From NCBI GenBank assembly GCA_024405015.1, contig JAKSPE010000005.1, positions 1-36,148 of the forward strand: 36,148 bases of DNA, written 5' to 3'. Origin of the DNA: Sphaerochaetaceae bacterium. GTDB taxonomy: Bacteria; Spirochaetota; Spirochaetia; Sphaerochaetales; Sphaerochaetaceae. How positions within the stretch are numbered: the stretch's first letter is position 1; every line of letters starts with the position of its first letter. A program made the translations under genes and the position numbers. This document shows positions 15,292-22,100 of this stretch, piece after piece. The notes beneath the pieces were generated by a model, which saw only the letters and a list, made by a program, of their open reading frames with translations, ran no database searches and was not told the DNA's origin.

Positions 15292-16869
15292 TCAGTGTTT
15301 GAAGATTTCCTTGAATGTGTGGACCTTGCCGCAGTATGCGCACATGTATCTGCCATCTTTTGTCTTTGTGAACATTGCCTGAACATTCTCGTTCTGGCTG
15401 TCATTGGAGATACATGCATCGTTTGTGCACATGAGGTCATCGAAGTTGTAGATTCTTGGTGGCATGGTTGTTCTGTACTTCTTGGCAACCTTGCCGTTCT
15501 GGATGATGTTGAGGGTGCATCCTGGAGCGACTGCAGCAAGACGCTTGACCTGCTTGTGGGTGAACTCGAACTGGCCTGGTCGGAAGATGATTCCCTTGAA
15601 ATCTCCATTGGCGCTCTGGCTTACCCATTCGCCACCCTTAAGTCCATCAAGACCCATAACTCTGCGGATGAGGATCATGTGACGTCTGATCTCTGCTGGA
15701 TCTTCGCCCTTGCAGATGTGGTCGATGACGATTCCGTTTGAAATCGGACGAACGCCTTCTGAGACATCTCCCTTTTCATTGCTTTCCTTTGGTTGGATCT
15801 CAATGATCCATGGCTGCTCCTCTTCAACAACCTTCTTTTCGGTTGCCTCAAAATCGTCTCCGATCTTACCTGCGACGAGCGCCAGAAGGATGATTCTGCA
15901 GTACATGCCGTTGATTGCCTGCTTTTCCCATCCGTTTAAGGAAGTATTGTCCAGGAATGTTGGGATTGTCGGATGCTCCTTGTGTCTTGGAAGTGGATGA
16001 TAGAACTTTGTTCCTTCTGGAATCTTGTCCATGAGGTCCTCACGGAAGGTGATGGAGGTTCTCAGGGATGCTGCCTTGGCAAGGATCTTCTCTCCCATTC
16101 TCTCAAGCTGTGGACGTGTGAAGTACCACTGCTTTGAAACGTCACTCTGTGTCAGATACTCATCGATGGACTTGAATTCTCTGACCTCGAATCCGTTCTC
16201 CTTCATCTTTGTGACATAAGACTCCGGCATGGCAAGCTCATCTGGAGCGATGAGGTCGACCTTGACGTTCTTCCACAGGGTAAGACCATCGGCCTTGCTG
16301 TGGACGGTTCTTCCATGGTAGAGGTCTCCGACAAGAGCGATGTGGATGTCATCGGAATTCCAGTTGTTGTCCTCCAGGAAGGAGTACTCATCCAAGAGCT
16401 CCTGGGTTGGGTGCTCATGCTTGCCGTCGCCTGCGTTGAGGAATGCAGGTGTGTAAGGCAGGTCGTTTCTCTTTGCGTATTCGGCACACTCCTGACTCAG
16501 GTGCTTGCAGACGCCCTCGACCTTACTGCGGATGATGAAGACTCTGTTGTTGTAACCGCTGAGCATGTTGAATGTGTCAGCGTAGCTTTCGCCCTTGCTG
16601 AAGGATGAGTTGTCTGCGCTCATCTCAGTGACTTTTGCATAGTGGAAATTTGCGGCGTTTCTGAAGCTTTCCTTGGTTCTTGTACTGTTCTCAAGGAATA
16701 CCTCATAGATTCCGAAATCAGGATCATTGATTCTGAATGAGTTGATTGTTTCTGTGTCGTTTGCCTTGACTGCTTCCTTCAGCTTTCTGACCTGCTGGAA
16801 GAAGTAAAGTCTCTCTTCTCGTGAGAGATCATCGATTACACAAAGTGATCTGCCAATAAATCTGTTCAT
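15292..16869 (-). CDS. fused aspartate carbamoyltransferase, catalytic (PyrB) plus regulatory (PyrI) chains
   Basis: Protein of 525 residues catalysing carbamoyl phosphate + aspartate to carbamoyl-aspartate, the committed step. The catalytic part (about 1-350) has ENSTRTKES for carbamoyl phosphate and 'HEHPTQELLDE'. The PyrI part starts near 385 with 'GIVIDHI' and ends in a zinc domain with spacing C-x4-C-x23-C-x2-C, the same as E. coli PyrI. One chain therefore combines catalysis and nucleotide feedback. Such fusions are known in Treponema and Thermotoga relatives. The start is ATG 16869, after AGGAGG at 16883-16878; a longer frame would read through the terminator at 16890-16916. Confidence 0.95.
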   Translation of the reverse strand: MNRFIGRSLCVIDDLSREERLYFFQQVRKLKEAVKANDTETINSFRINDPDFGIYEVFLENSTRTKESFRNAANFHYAKVTEMSADNSSFSKGESYADTFNMLSGYNNRVFIIRSKVEGVCKHLSQECAEYAKRNDLPYTPAFLNAGDGKHEHPTQELLDEYSFLEDNNWNSDDIHIALVGDLYHGRTVHSKADGLTLWKNVKVDLIAPDELAMPESYVTKMKENGFEVREFKSIDEYLTQSDVSKQWYFTRPQLERMGEKILAKAASLRTSITFREDLMDKIPEGTKFYHPLPRHKEHPTIPTFLDNTSLNGWEKQAINGMYCRIILLALVAGKIGDDFEATEKKVVEEEQPWIIEIQPKESNEKGDVSEGVRPISNGIVIDHICKGEDPAEIRRHMILIRRVMGLDGLKGGEWVSQSANGDFKGIIFRPGQFEFTHKQVKRLAAVAPGCTLNIIQNGKVAKKYRTTMPPRIYNFDDLMCTNDACISNDSQNENVQAMFTKTKDGRYMCAYCGKVHTFKEIFKH

Positions 16870-16889
16870 CGCATTTTCCTCCTGAAAGC

Positions 16890-16916
16890 AAAAAAAATAC
16901 CGGTAAGAACCGGTAT
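16890..16916 (-). terminator. pyr operon attenuator, 21 nt before the pyrBI start codon
   Basis: On the minus strand ATACCGGT (16916-16909) pairs with ACCGGTAT (16904-16897) around a TCTT loop and runs into T8 (16897-16890). This strong intrinsic terminator ends 20 nt before the pyrBI ATG, so operon expression must require its bypass. A 16-codon reading frame ends 3 nt upstream of the stem, so a ribosome at its stop codon would cover the 5' arm and prevent termination. That is the logic of pyrBI attenuation in enterics, though arranged differently. Confidence 0.85.
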
Positions 16917-16919
16917 CCA

Positions 16920-16970
16920 TTATATCCATAAGTCGTATGAAACTGTAACTTTATTTGATTTGCTTCTCAT
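16920..16970 (-). CDS. possible pyr leader peptide, 16 codons
   Basis: The frame reads MRSKSNKVTVSYDLWI and stops with TAA at 16922-16920, three bases before the attenuator stem. There is no ribosome site, but the predicted transcript start (about 16974) is only 3-4 nt upstream, so translation would be of the nearly leaderless kind seen elsewhere in this window. The peptide has no codon bias towards one amino acid. The position of its stop is the main argument; it could be chance. Confidence 0.4.
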   Translation of the reverse strand: MRSKSNKVTVSYDLWI

Positions 16971-16980
16971 ATTGATAAGC

Positions 16981-17009
16981 AATCTATCAAAGTTGTGTGT
17001 ATTTTGCAA
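16981..17009 (-). promoter_or_regulatory. candidate pyr operon promoter
   Basis: On the minus strand TTGCAA (17009-17004), a 17-bp spacer and TAGATT (16986-16981) give a start near 16974 and a leader of about 105 nt. A TTGATA/TATCAA inverted repeat (16972-16990) covers the -10 box and start and may be an operator. A TATAAT hexamer at 16924-16919 also exists, but it would start transcription inside the attenuator stem. Confidence 0.5.
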
Positions 17010-17018
17010 TATCCCTTT

Positions 17019-17046
17019 TTGATTAAAGACATGAAATATGTATAAT
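17019..17046 (+). promoter_or_regulatory. promoter of the ABC exporter operon, predicting a leaderless transcript
   Basis: TTGATT (17019-17024), a 16-bp spacer and a perfect TATAAT (17041-17046). The ATG at 17053 follows after 6 bp, so transcription should begin at or one base before the start codon. No Shine-Dalgarno sequence is present. Confidence 0.65.
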
Positions 17047-17052
17047 GCACCT

Positions 17053-18801
17053 ATGCGGTTCATCCTTTCCTATATGAGAAGGCACACGAAGGAAATCTCC
17101 TTTGTGATGCTGCTGAAATTTCTGGCATCTCTTTGTGAACTTCTCATTCCTTATGTCCTTGAGTACATGATCGATGACGTGGCTCCCTTGAAGCTTCCGT
17201 ATCTCATTCTCATATGGGGCGTTGTGATGATTTTTTTGGCGCTGACCGTAAGGTTTCTGAACGTCAGTGCAAATCGTGGGTCGGTCAAAATCGCAAAGAA
17301 ATGCATCTACAGCGTCCGACAGGACCTTTTCAGCAAATCAATCAACCTTTCCGGAAACCAGATGGATGATGTGGGACTTCCGTCTCTGATCTCCAGAATG
17401 ACCTCCGATTCCTATAACATCCAGTCCTTCATGCAGACCTCCCAGACTTTGGGAGTGCGTGCTCCGATGCTTTTGCTGGGTGGAATCGTCATGACACTTT
17501 CCATGGATGCCGGTCTTGCCTCGATTCTGTGCCTGATGGCTCCGCTTCTCATTGTGATCATCTTCTACATTTCACGAAAGGGAATCCCATTGTATGAGAA
17601 GGTCCAGGTCAAGCTGGACAACATTGTAAGGGTCATGCGAGAGAACATCACCGGTGTGCGAGTCATCAAGGCTCTTTCCAAAGAGGATTATGAGAAGCGA
17701 CGATTCAGCGATCTCAATGACCAGATGACGCGCTCCGAACTCAAGGCCAGTGTCGTCATGTCACTGCCAGGACCTGTGATGAGCCTTTGCATGAACGTGG
17801 GACTGACGGTTGTCGTTCTCTTTGGTGCCTACCGAGTCAACAAAGGCGTCACAAAACCAGGTGTGATTCTGGCCTTTCTCACATACTTTCAGATGATTCT
17901 CATGGGCATCATGACGCTCAACCGATTCTTTTTAAACATGAGCAAGGCAAACGCATCCGCAAACAGAATCAGCTCTGTCATGGATAACTCAAAGGCTCTG
18001 GAGGTCGAACCGGATGCACCAGAAGCCGAATCGGATGATTACATCATCTTTGACCATGTGAACTTCAGCTATGGTGAGTCTGAGACCTCTGACGCCCAGG
18101 CCTTTGCAGGAGGCCAGCGCGAAAAGACGCTTTCTGACATCAGCTTTGCCATGAAGAAGGGCTCCAGCCTTGGCATCATCGGTGCAACCGGAAGCGGAAA
18201 GACCACCATCGCAAACCTTCTGATGCGTTTCTATGACCCGCAGGAAGGACATGTCTATTTGGATGGAAAGGATGTGCGAAGCTATGACCTGGACAGCCTT
18301 CGCAGACATTTTGGTGTCGTGTTCCAGAACGATGTCATTTTCGCGGATTCCATTCGCAGCAACATCGTGTTCGGTCGCGATGTGGATGAGGCACAGCTTT
18401 CTCTTGCAGCATCGGATGCACTGGCAAGTGAGTTCATCGGCAACTACGAGGATGGCTTTGACCATGAAGCTGCCATCCATGGCGCCAACTTCTCCGGCGG
18501 TCAGCGACAGAGGCTTCTGATTGCCCGAGCACTGGCAGCAGACCCTGACGTTCTGATTTTGGATGACTCTTCCAGCGCTTTGGATTACCGAACCGATTCC
18601 CAGCTGAGAAAGAACATTCGAGAGCATCACAGCGGTGCGACAACCGTCATTGTGGCACAGAGAATCAGCTCGATTATGCAGTGCGACCAGATCATCATGC
18701 TGGATGAGGGTAGAATCATTGGAATCGGAACCCATGACCAGCTTATGGCAACATCTGCTCAGTATCGTGAGATCTTCGAGACGCAGATGGGGGAGGTCTG
18801 A
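17053..18801 (+). CDS. ABC exporter half-transporter with degenerate catalytic site (heterodimer subunit 1)
   Basis: Inner-membrane protein of about 582 residues with six transmembrane helices (to about residue 310) fused to an ATPase domain. Walker A is GATGSGKTT, the signature is FSGGQRQR, and Walker B ends VLILDDSSSALD. Asp stands where the catalytic Glu normally follows, as in the non-hydrolysing site of heterodimeric exporters such as TM287/288 and BmrCD. The start is ATG 17053 (MRFILSYMRRHTKE), just after the TATAAT box; an ATG 15 bp upstream would lie within the promoter. The partner gene follows after one base. Substrate (drug, peptide or lipid) cannot be told. Confidence 0.92.
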   Translation: MRFILSYMRRHTKEISFVMLLKFLASLCELLIPYVLEYMIDDVAPLKLPYLILIWGVVMIFLALTVRFLNVSANRGSVKIAKKCIYSVRQDLFSKSINLSGNQMDDVGLPSLISRMTSDSYNIQSFMQTSQTLGVRAPMLLLGGIVMTLSMDAGLASILCLMAPLLIVIIFYISRKGIPLYEKVQVKLDNIVRVMRENITGVRVIKALSKEDYEKRRFSDLNDQMTRSELKASVVMSLPGPVMSLCMNVGLTVVVLFGAYRVNKGVTKPGVILAFLTYFQMILMGIMTLNRFFLNMSKANASANRISSVMDNSKALEVEPDAPEAESDDYIIFDHVNFSYGESETSDAQAFAGGQREKTLSDISFAMKKGSSLGIIGATGSGKTTIANLLMRFYDPQEGHVYLDGKDVRSYDLDSLRRHFGVVFQNDVIFADSIRSNIVFGRDVDEAQLSLAASDALASEFIGNYEDGFDHEAAIHGANFSGGQRQRLLIARALAADPDVLILDDSSSALDYRTDSQLRKNIREHHSGATTVIVAQRISSIMQCDQIIMLDEGRIIGIGTHDQLMATSAQYREIFETQMGEV

Positions 18802-18802
18802 T

Positions 18803-20572
18803 ATGGCAATCAACAAGATCTCAACCTCAAAACCGAAGGATGGAAAGAAGGCTCTCAAGAGAATTCTCTCCTTTGTGAAGCAGTACCGCCTTCTGATTCT
18901 TCTGTCCCTTGCCCTGAGCTTTACCTCAAACGTCCTTTCTCTCATTGGTCCAAGCCTTGCGGGAAATGCCATCAACGAGGCCTCCGCCGGTGCCGGAAAA
19001 GTCAATTTCCCTTTGGTCCTGCATTATGTGCGTCTGATGCTTCTGGTCTATGTGTCCTCATCCCTGATTACGATTCTCATCAACGTGATTATGGCCAATG
19101 TGGCAAAACTGACGGCAAAGAAACTGCGAAAGGAATGCTTTGAAAAGCTCTCACGCCTTCCGGTTTCCTTCTTTGACCACAATCTTGCCGGAGACATCAT
19201 CAGCCGTGTCAGCTACGACATTGATGTCATCGCAACCTCCCTTCAGACCGATATCGTCCAGATCATGACAAGTGTCGTCACCGTTCTTGGAGCCCTTGTG
19301 ATGATGCTTCGCATTGCACCGGTTCTAGCCGTCGTTGTCCTTGTGACCATCCCGATTTCCGTGACGTTTACCATCTACATCAAGAAGAAGACCCGTCCGC
19401 TTTTCATCCAGAGGTCCAAGAACTATGGAAAGATGAACGGCTTTGTCGAGGAGATGTTCTCCGGCGAAAAGACGATCCAGGCCTATGCCTATGAGAATCA
19501 GGTTTGTGAGAACTTCGCACAAGTGAACGGACAGGCAGCTGAAGCCTACTGGAAAGCCGACTACCATGGTGTTTCCATCGGTCCGACCATGGGTATGATC
19601 AACAACATCTGCCTTGGACTTATTGCCACATTGGGCTCCTTCTTCTACATGATGCAAATCGTTTCCCTGGGACAGATCTCTTCGTTCATCCTCTATTCCA
19701 GAAAGTTCTCAGGTCCGATCAATGAGATTGCGAATGTCATGAACGAGATTCTCTCTGCATTGTCCGCAGCCGAGCGTGTGTTTCATCTTCTGGACCAGCC
19801 GGAGGAAGTGGCAGACAAAGAGGATGCTGTGCAGCTGTTGGAAGTGGATGGTGATGTGCGCTTTCGAAACGTCAGCTTCGGCTATGACCCTGAGCGCACG
19901 ATTTTGCATGATTTGAGCTTTGATGCACAGCCTGGAAAGCTCATTGCCATTGTGGGTCCGACAGGAGCTGGAAAGACCACCATCATCAATCTTCTGATGC
20001 GTTTTTATGACTACAACAAGGGAACGGTCCTGGTGGATGGCAAGGATGAGATGGACTATCTTCGTTCAAGCCTACGCGCCGCCTATGCCATGGTTCTTCA
20101 GGAGACCTGGCTGTTCCGTGGAACCATCTTCGAGAACATTGCCTACGGTCGAGAGAATGCGACGATGGAGGATGTTGTGCGTGTTGCAAAGAAAGCCCAC
20201 ATCCATCCGTTCATCATGAGACTTCCAAAGGGCTATGATACGGTCATCAGCGAAGATGGCGGCAATATCTCAAAGGGCCAGAAACAGCTTCTGACCATTG
20301 CCAGAGCCATGCTCTACGATTCCAAGATGCTGATTCTGGACGAGGCTACCAGCAACGTCGATACCTCCACAGAACGTGAGATCCAGGATGCCATGCGCGA
20401 GCTCATGCACGACAAGACCTGTTTTGTCATTGCCCATCGACTTTCTACCATTCAGAATGCCGACAACATTCTGGTTCTTGACCATGGTGATGTGGTGGAG
20501 CAGGGTACCCATGCCCAGCTGATGGAGAAGAAGGGCTTCTACTATAAGCTTTATGCGGCACAGTTTGAGTGA
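18803..20572 (+). CDS. ABC exporter half-transporter with intact catalytic site (heterodimer subunit 2)
   Basis: Partner of the preceding gene; 589 residues with six transmembrane helices and an ATPase domain. Walker A is GPTGAGKTT. Walker B MLILDEATSNVD keeps the catalytic Glu, while the signature is 'ISKGQKQLL' instead of LSGGQ. In the dimer one ATP site would pair this Walker B with the FSGGQ of subunit 1 (active), and the other pairs DD with SKGQ (degenerate), the arrangement known for TM287/288-type exporters. The start ATG 18803 follows GGGGGAGG inside the end of the upstream gene; a longer in-frame extension overlaps that gene and is rejected. Confidence 0.92.
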   Translation: MAINKISTSKPKDGKKALKRILSFVKQYRLLILLSLALSFTSNVLSLIGPSLAGNAINEASAGAGKVNFPLVLHYVRLMLLVYVSSSLITILINVIMANVAKLTAKKLRKECFEKLSRLPVSFFDHNLAGDIISRVSYDIDVIATSLQTDIVQIMTSVVTVLGALVMMLRIAPVLAVVVLVTIPISVTFTIYIKKKTRPLFIQRSKNYGKMNGFVEEMFSGEKTIQAYAYENQVCENFAQVNGQAAEAYWKADYHGVSIGPTMGMINNICLGLIATLGSFFYMMQIVSLGQISSFILYSRKFSGPINEIANVMNEILSALSAAERVFHLLDQPEEVADKEDAVQLLEVDGDVRFRNVSFGYDPERTILHDLSFDAQPGKLIAIVGPTGAGKTTIINLLMRFYDYNKGTVLVDGKDEMDYLRSSLRAAYAMVLQETWLFRGTIFENIAYGRENATMEDVVRVAKKAHIHPFIMRLPKGYDTVISEDGGNISKGQKQLLTIARAMLYDSKMLILDEATSNVDTSTEREIQDAMRELMHDKTCFVIAHRLSTIQNADNILVLDHGDVVEQGTHAQLMEKKGFYYKLYAAQFE

Positions 20573-20732
20573 GCTTGCGATAAATCATACAGTTTGACAG
20601 GTAAAACAGCGCGAACAGAACAGTACTGACTATATAACTGGCGACATGAAACGCTACTAATTTCAGCAATTCTTTGGTTTCTGCAAAATACTTTCGACAC
20701 TTTTCTGGTATATGGCTGATAGGAGGCCTTTT

Positions 20733-20816
20733 ATGGGAAAAAGTATTTTAAAGTGGAACGTGAAAAGAAGTCTCTCGTTTTCATTGACATGTGGGATAAA
20801 ACCCACTATTTTATAG
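20733..20816 (+). CDS. possible 27-residue peptide upstream of the toxin gene
   Basis: The ATG follows a perfect AGGAGG (20721-20726) at 6 nt. The peptide begins MGKSILKWNVKRSLSF and is basic. Its TAG (20814-20816) overlaps the ribosome site of the toxin gene, and the toxin promoter lies within it. It may be a small regulatory or leader ORF, or an accident of a purine-rich stretch. The remaining sequence 20573-20720 holds nothing recognised. Confidence 0.3.
   Translation: MGKSILKWNVKRSLSFSLTCGIKPTIL
20784..20812 (+). promoter_or_regulatory. toxin-antitoxin promoter with operator in the spacer
   Basis: TTGACA (20784-20789), an exact 17-bp spacer and TATTTT (20807-20812). The spacer contains GTGGG-ATAAAA-CCCAC (20791-20806), an inverted repeat centred between the two boxes. 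A repressor bound there would block RNA polymerase. The HTH antitoxin of the operon is the obvious candidate, as autoregulation is the rule for HigBA systems. Confidence 0.72.
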
Positions 20817-20828
20817 GAGGGATGAGAA

Positions 20829-21185
20829 ATGTCGTTTTTGGTTGAATTCTATGAGACTTCTCAGAAACAGACCCCATTCGACGAGTTTCTACAGGGACTT
20901 GCTCCAGCAATGAAGGCAAAGGTTTTGAGGGATCTGGAACTTCTTGAGTCCTTCGGAAACTGTTTAAGGGAGCCATACTCGAAAGCATTGGGAGACGGAT
21001 TGTTCGAACTGCGGTCAAAACTAAGTACAACAATTACTCGTTCTATCTACTTCTTTGTGGAAGGCCAGAGAATAATCGTAACGCATGGTTTTGTTAAGAA
21101 GCAGAAAAGGACTCCAAAAGAAGAAATTGAAAGAGCAGAAAGCTATCGGAATGACTGGAAAAGGAGAAATGGCTATGGATCTTAA
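20829..21185 (+). CDS. RelE/HigB-superfamily toxin (phage Gp49-like)
   Basis: Protein of 118 residues, predicted ribosome-dependent mRNA interferase. 'GLFELRSKLSTTITRSIYFFVEGQRIIVTHGFVKK' (60-94) matches the beta core of the Gp49/HigB family, with 'KRTPKEEIERAESYRNDW' as the usual C-terminal helix. An AGGAGGG site precedes the ATG. The antitoxin gene overlaps its last 11 bases, and the toxin-first order is the HigBA pattern. Base composition is lower in GC than the neighbours, suggesting acquisition by transfer. Confidence 0.88.
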   Translation: MSFLVEFYETSQKQTPFDEFLQGLAPAMKAKVLRDLELLESFGNCLREPYSKALGDGLFELRSKLSTTITRSIYFFVEGQRIIVTHGFVKKQKRTPKEEIERAESYRNDWKRRNGYGS

Positions 21186-21444
21186 ACAACTCAAAGAAGA
21201 ACTTCTCAGTGATGATAAAGTTAGGCAAGAGTATGATGCCCTTGAACCAGAATACCAACTCCTTTCCGAAATGATAAAACTCAGAAATGAATTGAATATC
21301 TCTCAACAGGAACTTGCGGCAAGAACAGGTATTGATCGGGCAGATATCTGCAAGCTGGAGAATGGAAACGGTAACCCATCATTAAAGACAATAAAAAGAA
21401 TTGCAAAAGGGCTTGGGAAACAGGTTCAGATACGATTTGTCTGA
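21175..21444 (+). CDS. XRE-family antitoxin (HigA-like)
   Basis: Protein of 89 residues. A C-terminal helix-turn-helix, 'RNELNISQQELAARTGIDRADICKLENGNGNPSLKTIKRIAKGLG', is of the XRE/HigA type; the acidic N-terminus is the probable toxin contact. The start is ATG 21175 (MDLKQLKEE), 8 nt after AAGGAG; the ATG two codons earlier is too close to that site. It would neutralise the toxin and, with it, repress the promoter at 20784-20812. It converges with the ANTAR gene, with only 31 bp between and no clear terminator. Confidence 0.88.
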   Translation: MDLKQLKEELLSDDKVRQEYDALEPEYQLLSEMIKLRNELNISQQELAARTGIDRADICKLENGNGNPSLKTIKRIAKGLGKQVQIRFV

Positions 21445-21475
21445 ATATGCTTTTGAACCTGGATAATCTGCGGGC

Positions 21476-22045
21476 TCAGTCCGAGAACATTCTCAGAATG
21501 GCTTTTGCGGCCTCGCGCTTTGAGATGCGGTTATCCATGGCAAGCTTTTCCAGCCTGTGGTGGGCCTCTTCCTCAGAGATATGCTGGTTGATGATGAGGC
21601 AGATCTTTGCGCGGTTGATGTATTTGAGATCCTCAATCTGGGCTTCGAGCTTTGCATTCTGCTTTTTGAGGTTTTCCATGCGGCGTTTCATGGAGGAGGC
21701 AAGATGCATGGCCTGGAAGAAGATCTGCTTGATCAGCGGCTTTTCGACAAAGAGGGTAGGGGTGTCTGCGAGAGATCGTGAGACCATCTGCAGATACTCG
21801 GATTTGACAAGAAGAATAGGGGTGGCGTCCGAGTGCTCGCTCACCATCTGAACAAAGCGCTCGGCGTCATCGTCCTTGAGAGGATGGTTGACCACGACCG
21901 TGTCCCATTCCTCTTCAAGAACAAGTCGTCTTGCGAGGGACCCGGAGGTAGCGGTTGTGATTGTGAATTGGCCGGCTTCCAGAACAAGCTCTGAAAGGCT
22001 CAGAACGAGTTTGTCCGAGGAAGCGACGATTAGAACCTTATCCAT
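21476..22045 (-). CDS. ANTAR-domain RNA-binding antiterminator with pseudo-receiver domain
   Basis: Protein of 189 residues. Residues 1-115 resemble a response-regulator receiver, but the phosphorylatable Asp is replaced by Asn53 (VVVNHPL) and the acidic pocket of strand 1 is SSD. A coiled coil spans 115-145. The ANTAR domain (145-186, 'AKICLIINQHISEEEAHHRLEKLAMDNRIS') is intact, with the conserved Ala and aromatic-poor core. ANTAR dimers bind RNA hairpins with hexaloops and stop terminators forming. The gene follows the glutamine synthetase-like gene on the same strand at 55 bp. Three matching hairpins occur in this window, ahead of nitrogen-assimilation genes. Without a phospho-Asp, input must come from a ligand or partner protein, possibly the neighbour. 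Similar proteins beside glnA occur in Clostridia. Confidence 0.9.
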   Translation of the reverse strand: MDKVLIVASSDKLVLSLSELVLEAGQFTITTATSGSLARRLVLEEEWDTVVVNHPLKDDDAERFVQMVSEHSDATPILLVKSEYLQMVSRSLADTPTLFVEKPLIKQIFFQAMHLASSMKRRMENLKKQNAKLEAQIEDLKYINRAKICLIINQHISEEEAHHRLEKLAMDNRISKREAAKAILRMFSD

Positions 22046-22066
22046 CTTCTTTCCTTAAATAGGGTA

Positions 22067-22084
22067 CCGGACAGAATGGTCCGG
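22067..22084 (-). other. hairpin between glutamine synthetase-like gene and ANTAR gene
   Basis: CCGGAC and GTCCGG form a 6-bp GC-rich stem with a 6-nt loop, without a T tract. On the transcript it lies 22 nt before the ANTAR start codon, and could be a processing or stability element that sets different levels for the two genes. Confidence 0.4.
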
Positions 22085-22100
22085 GCATATGAAACAGCAA

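Noticed and set aside
16919..16924. TATAAT as the main pyr promoter
   Set aside because: It would start transcription inside the attenuator stem, and it has no good -35 box; the TTGCAA/TAGATT pair upstream is preferred, though not proven.
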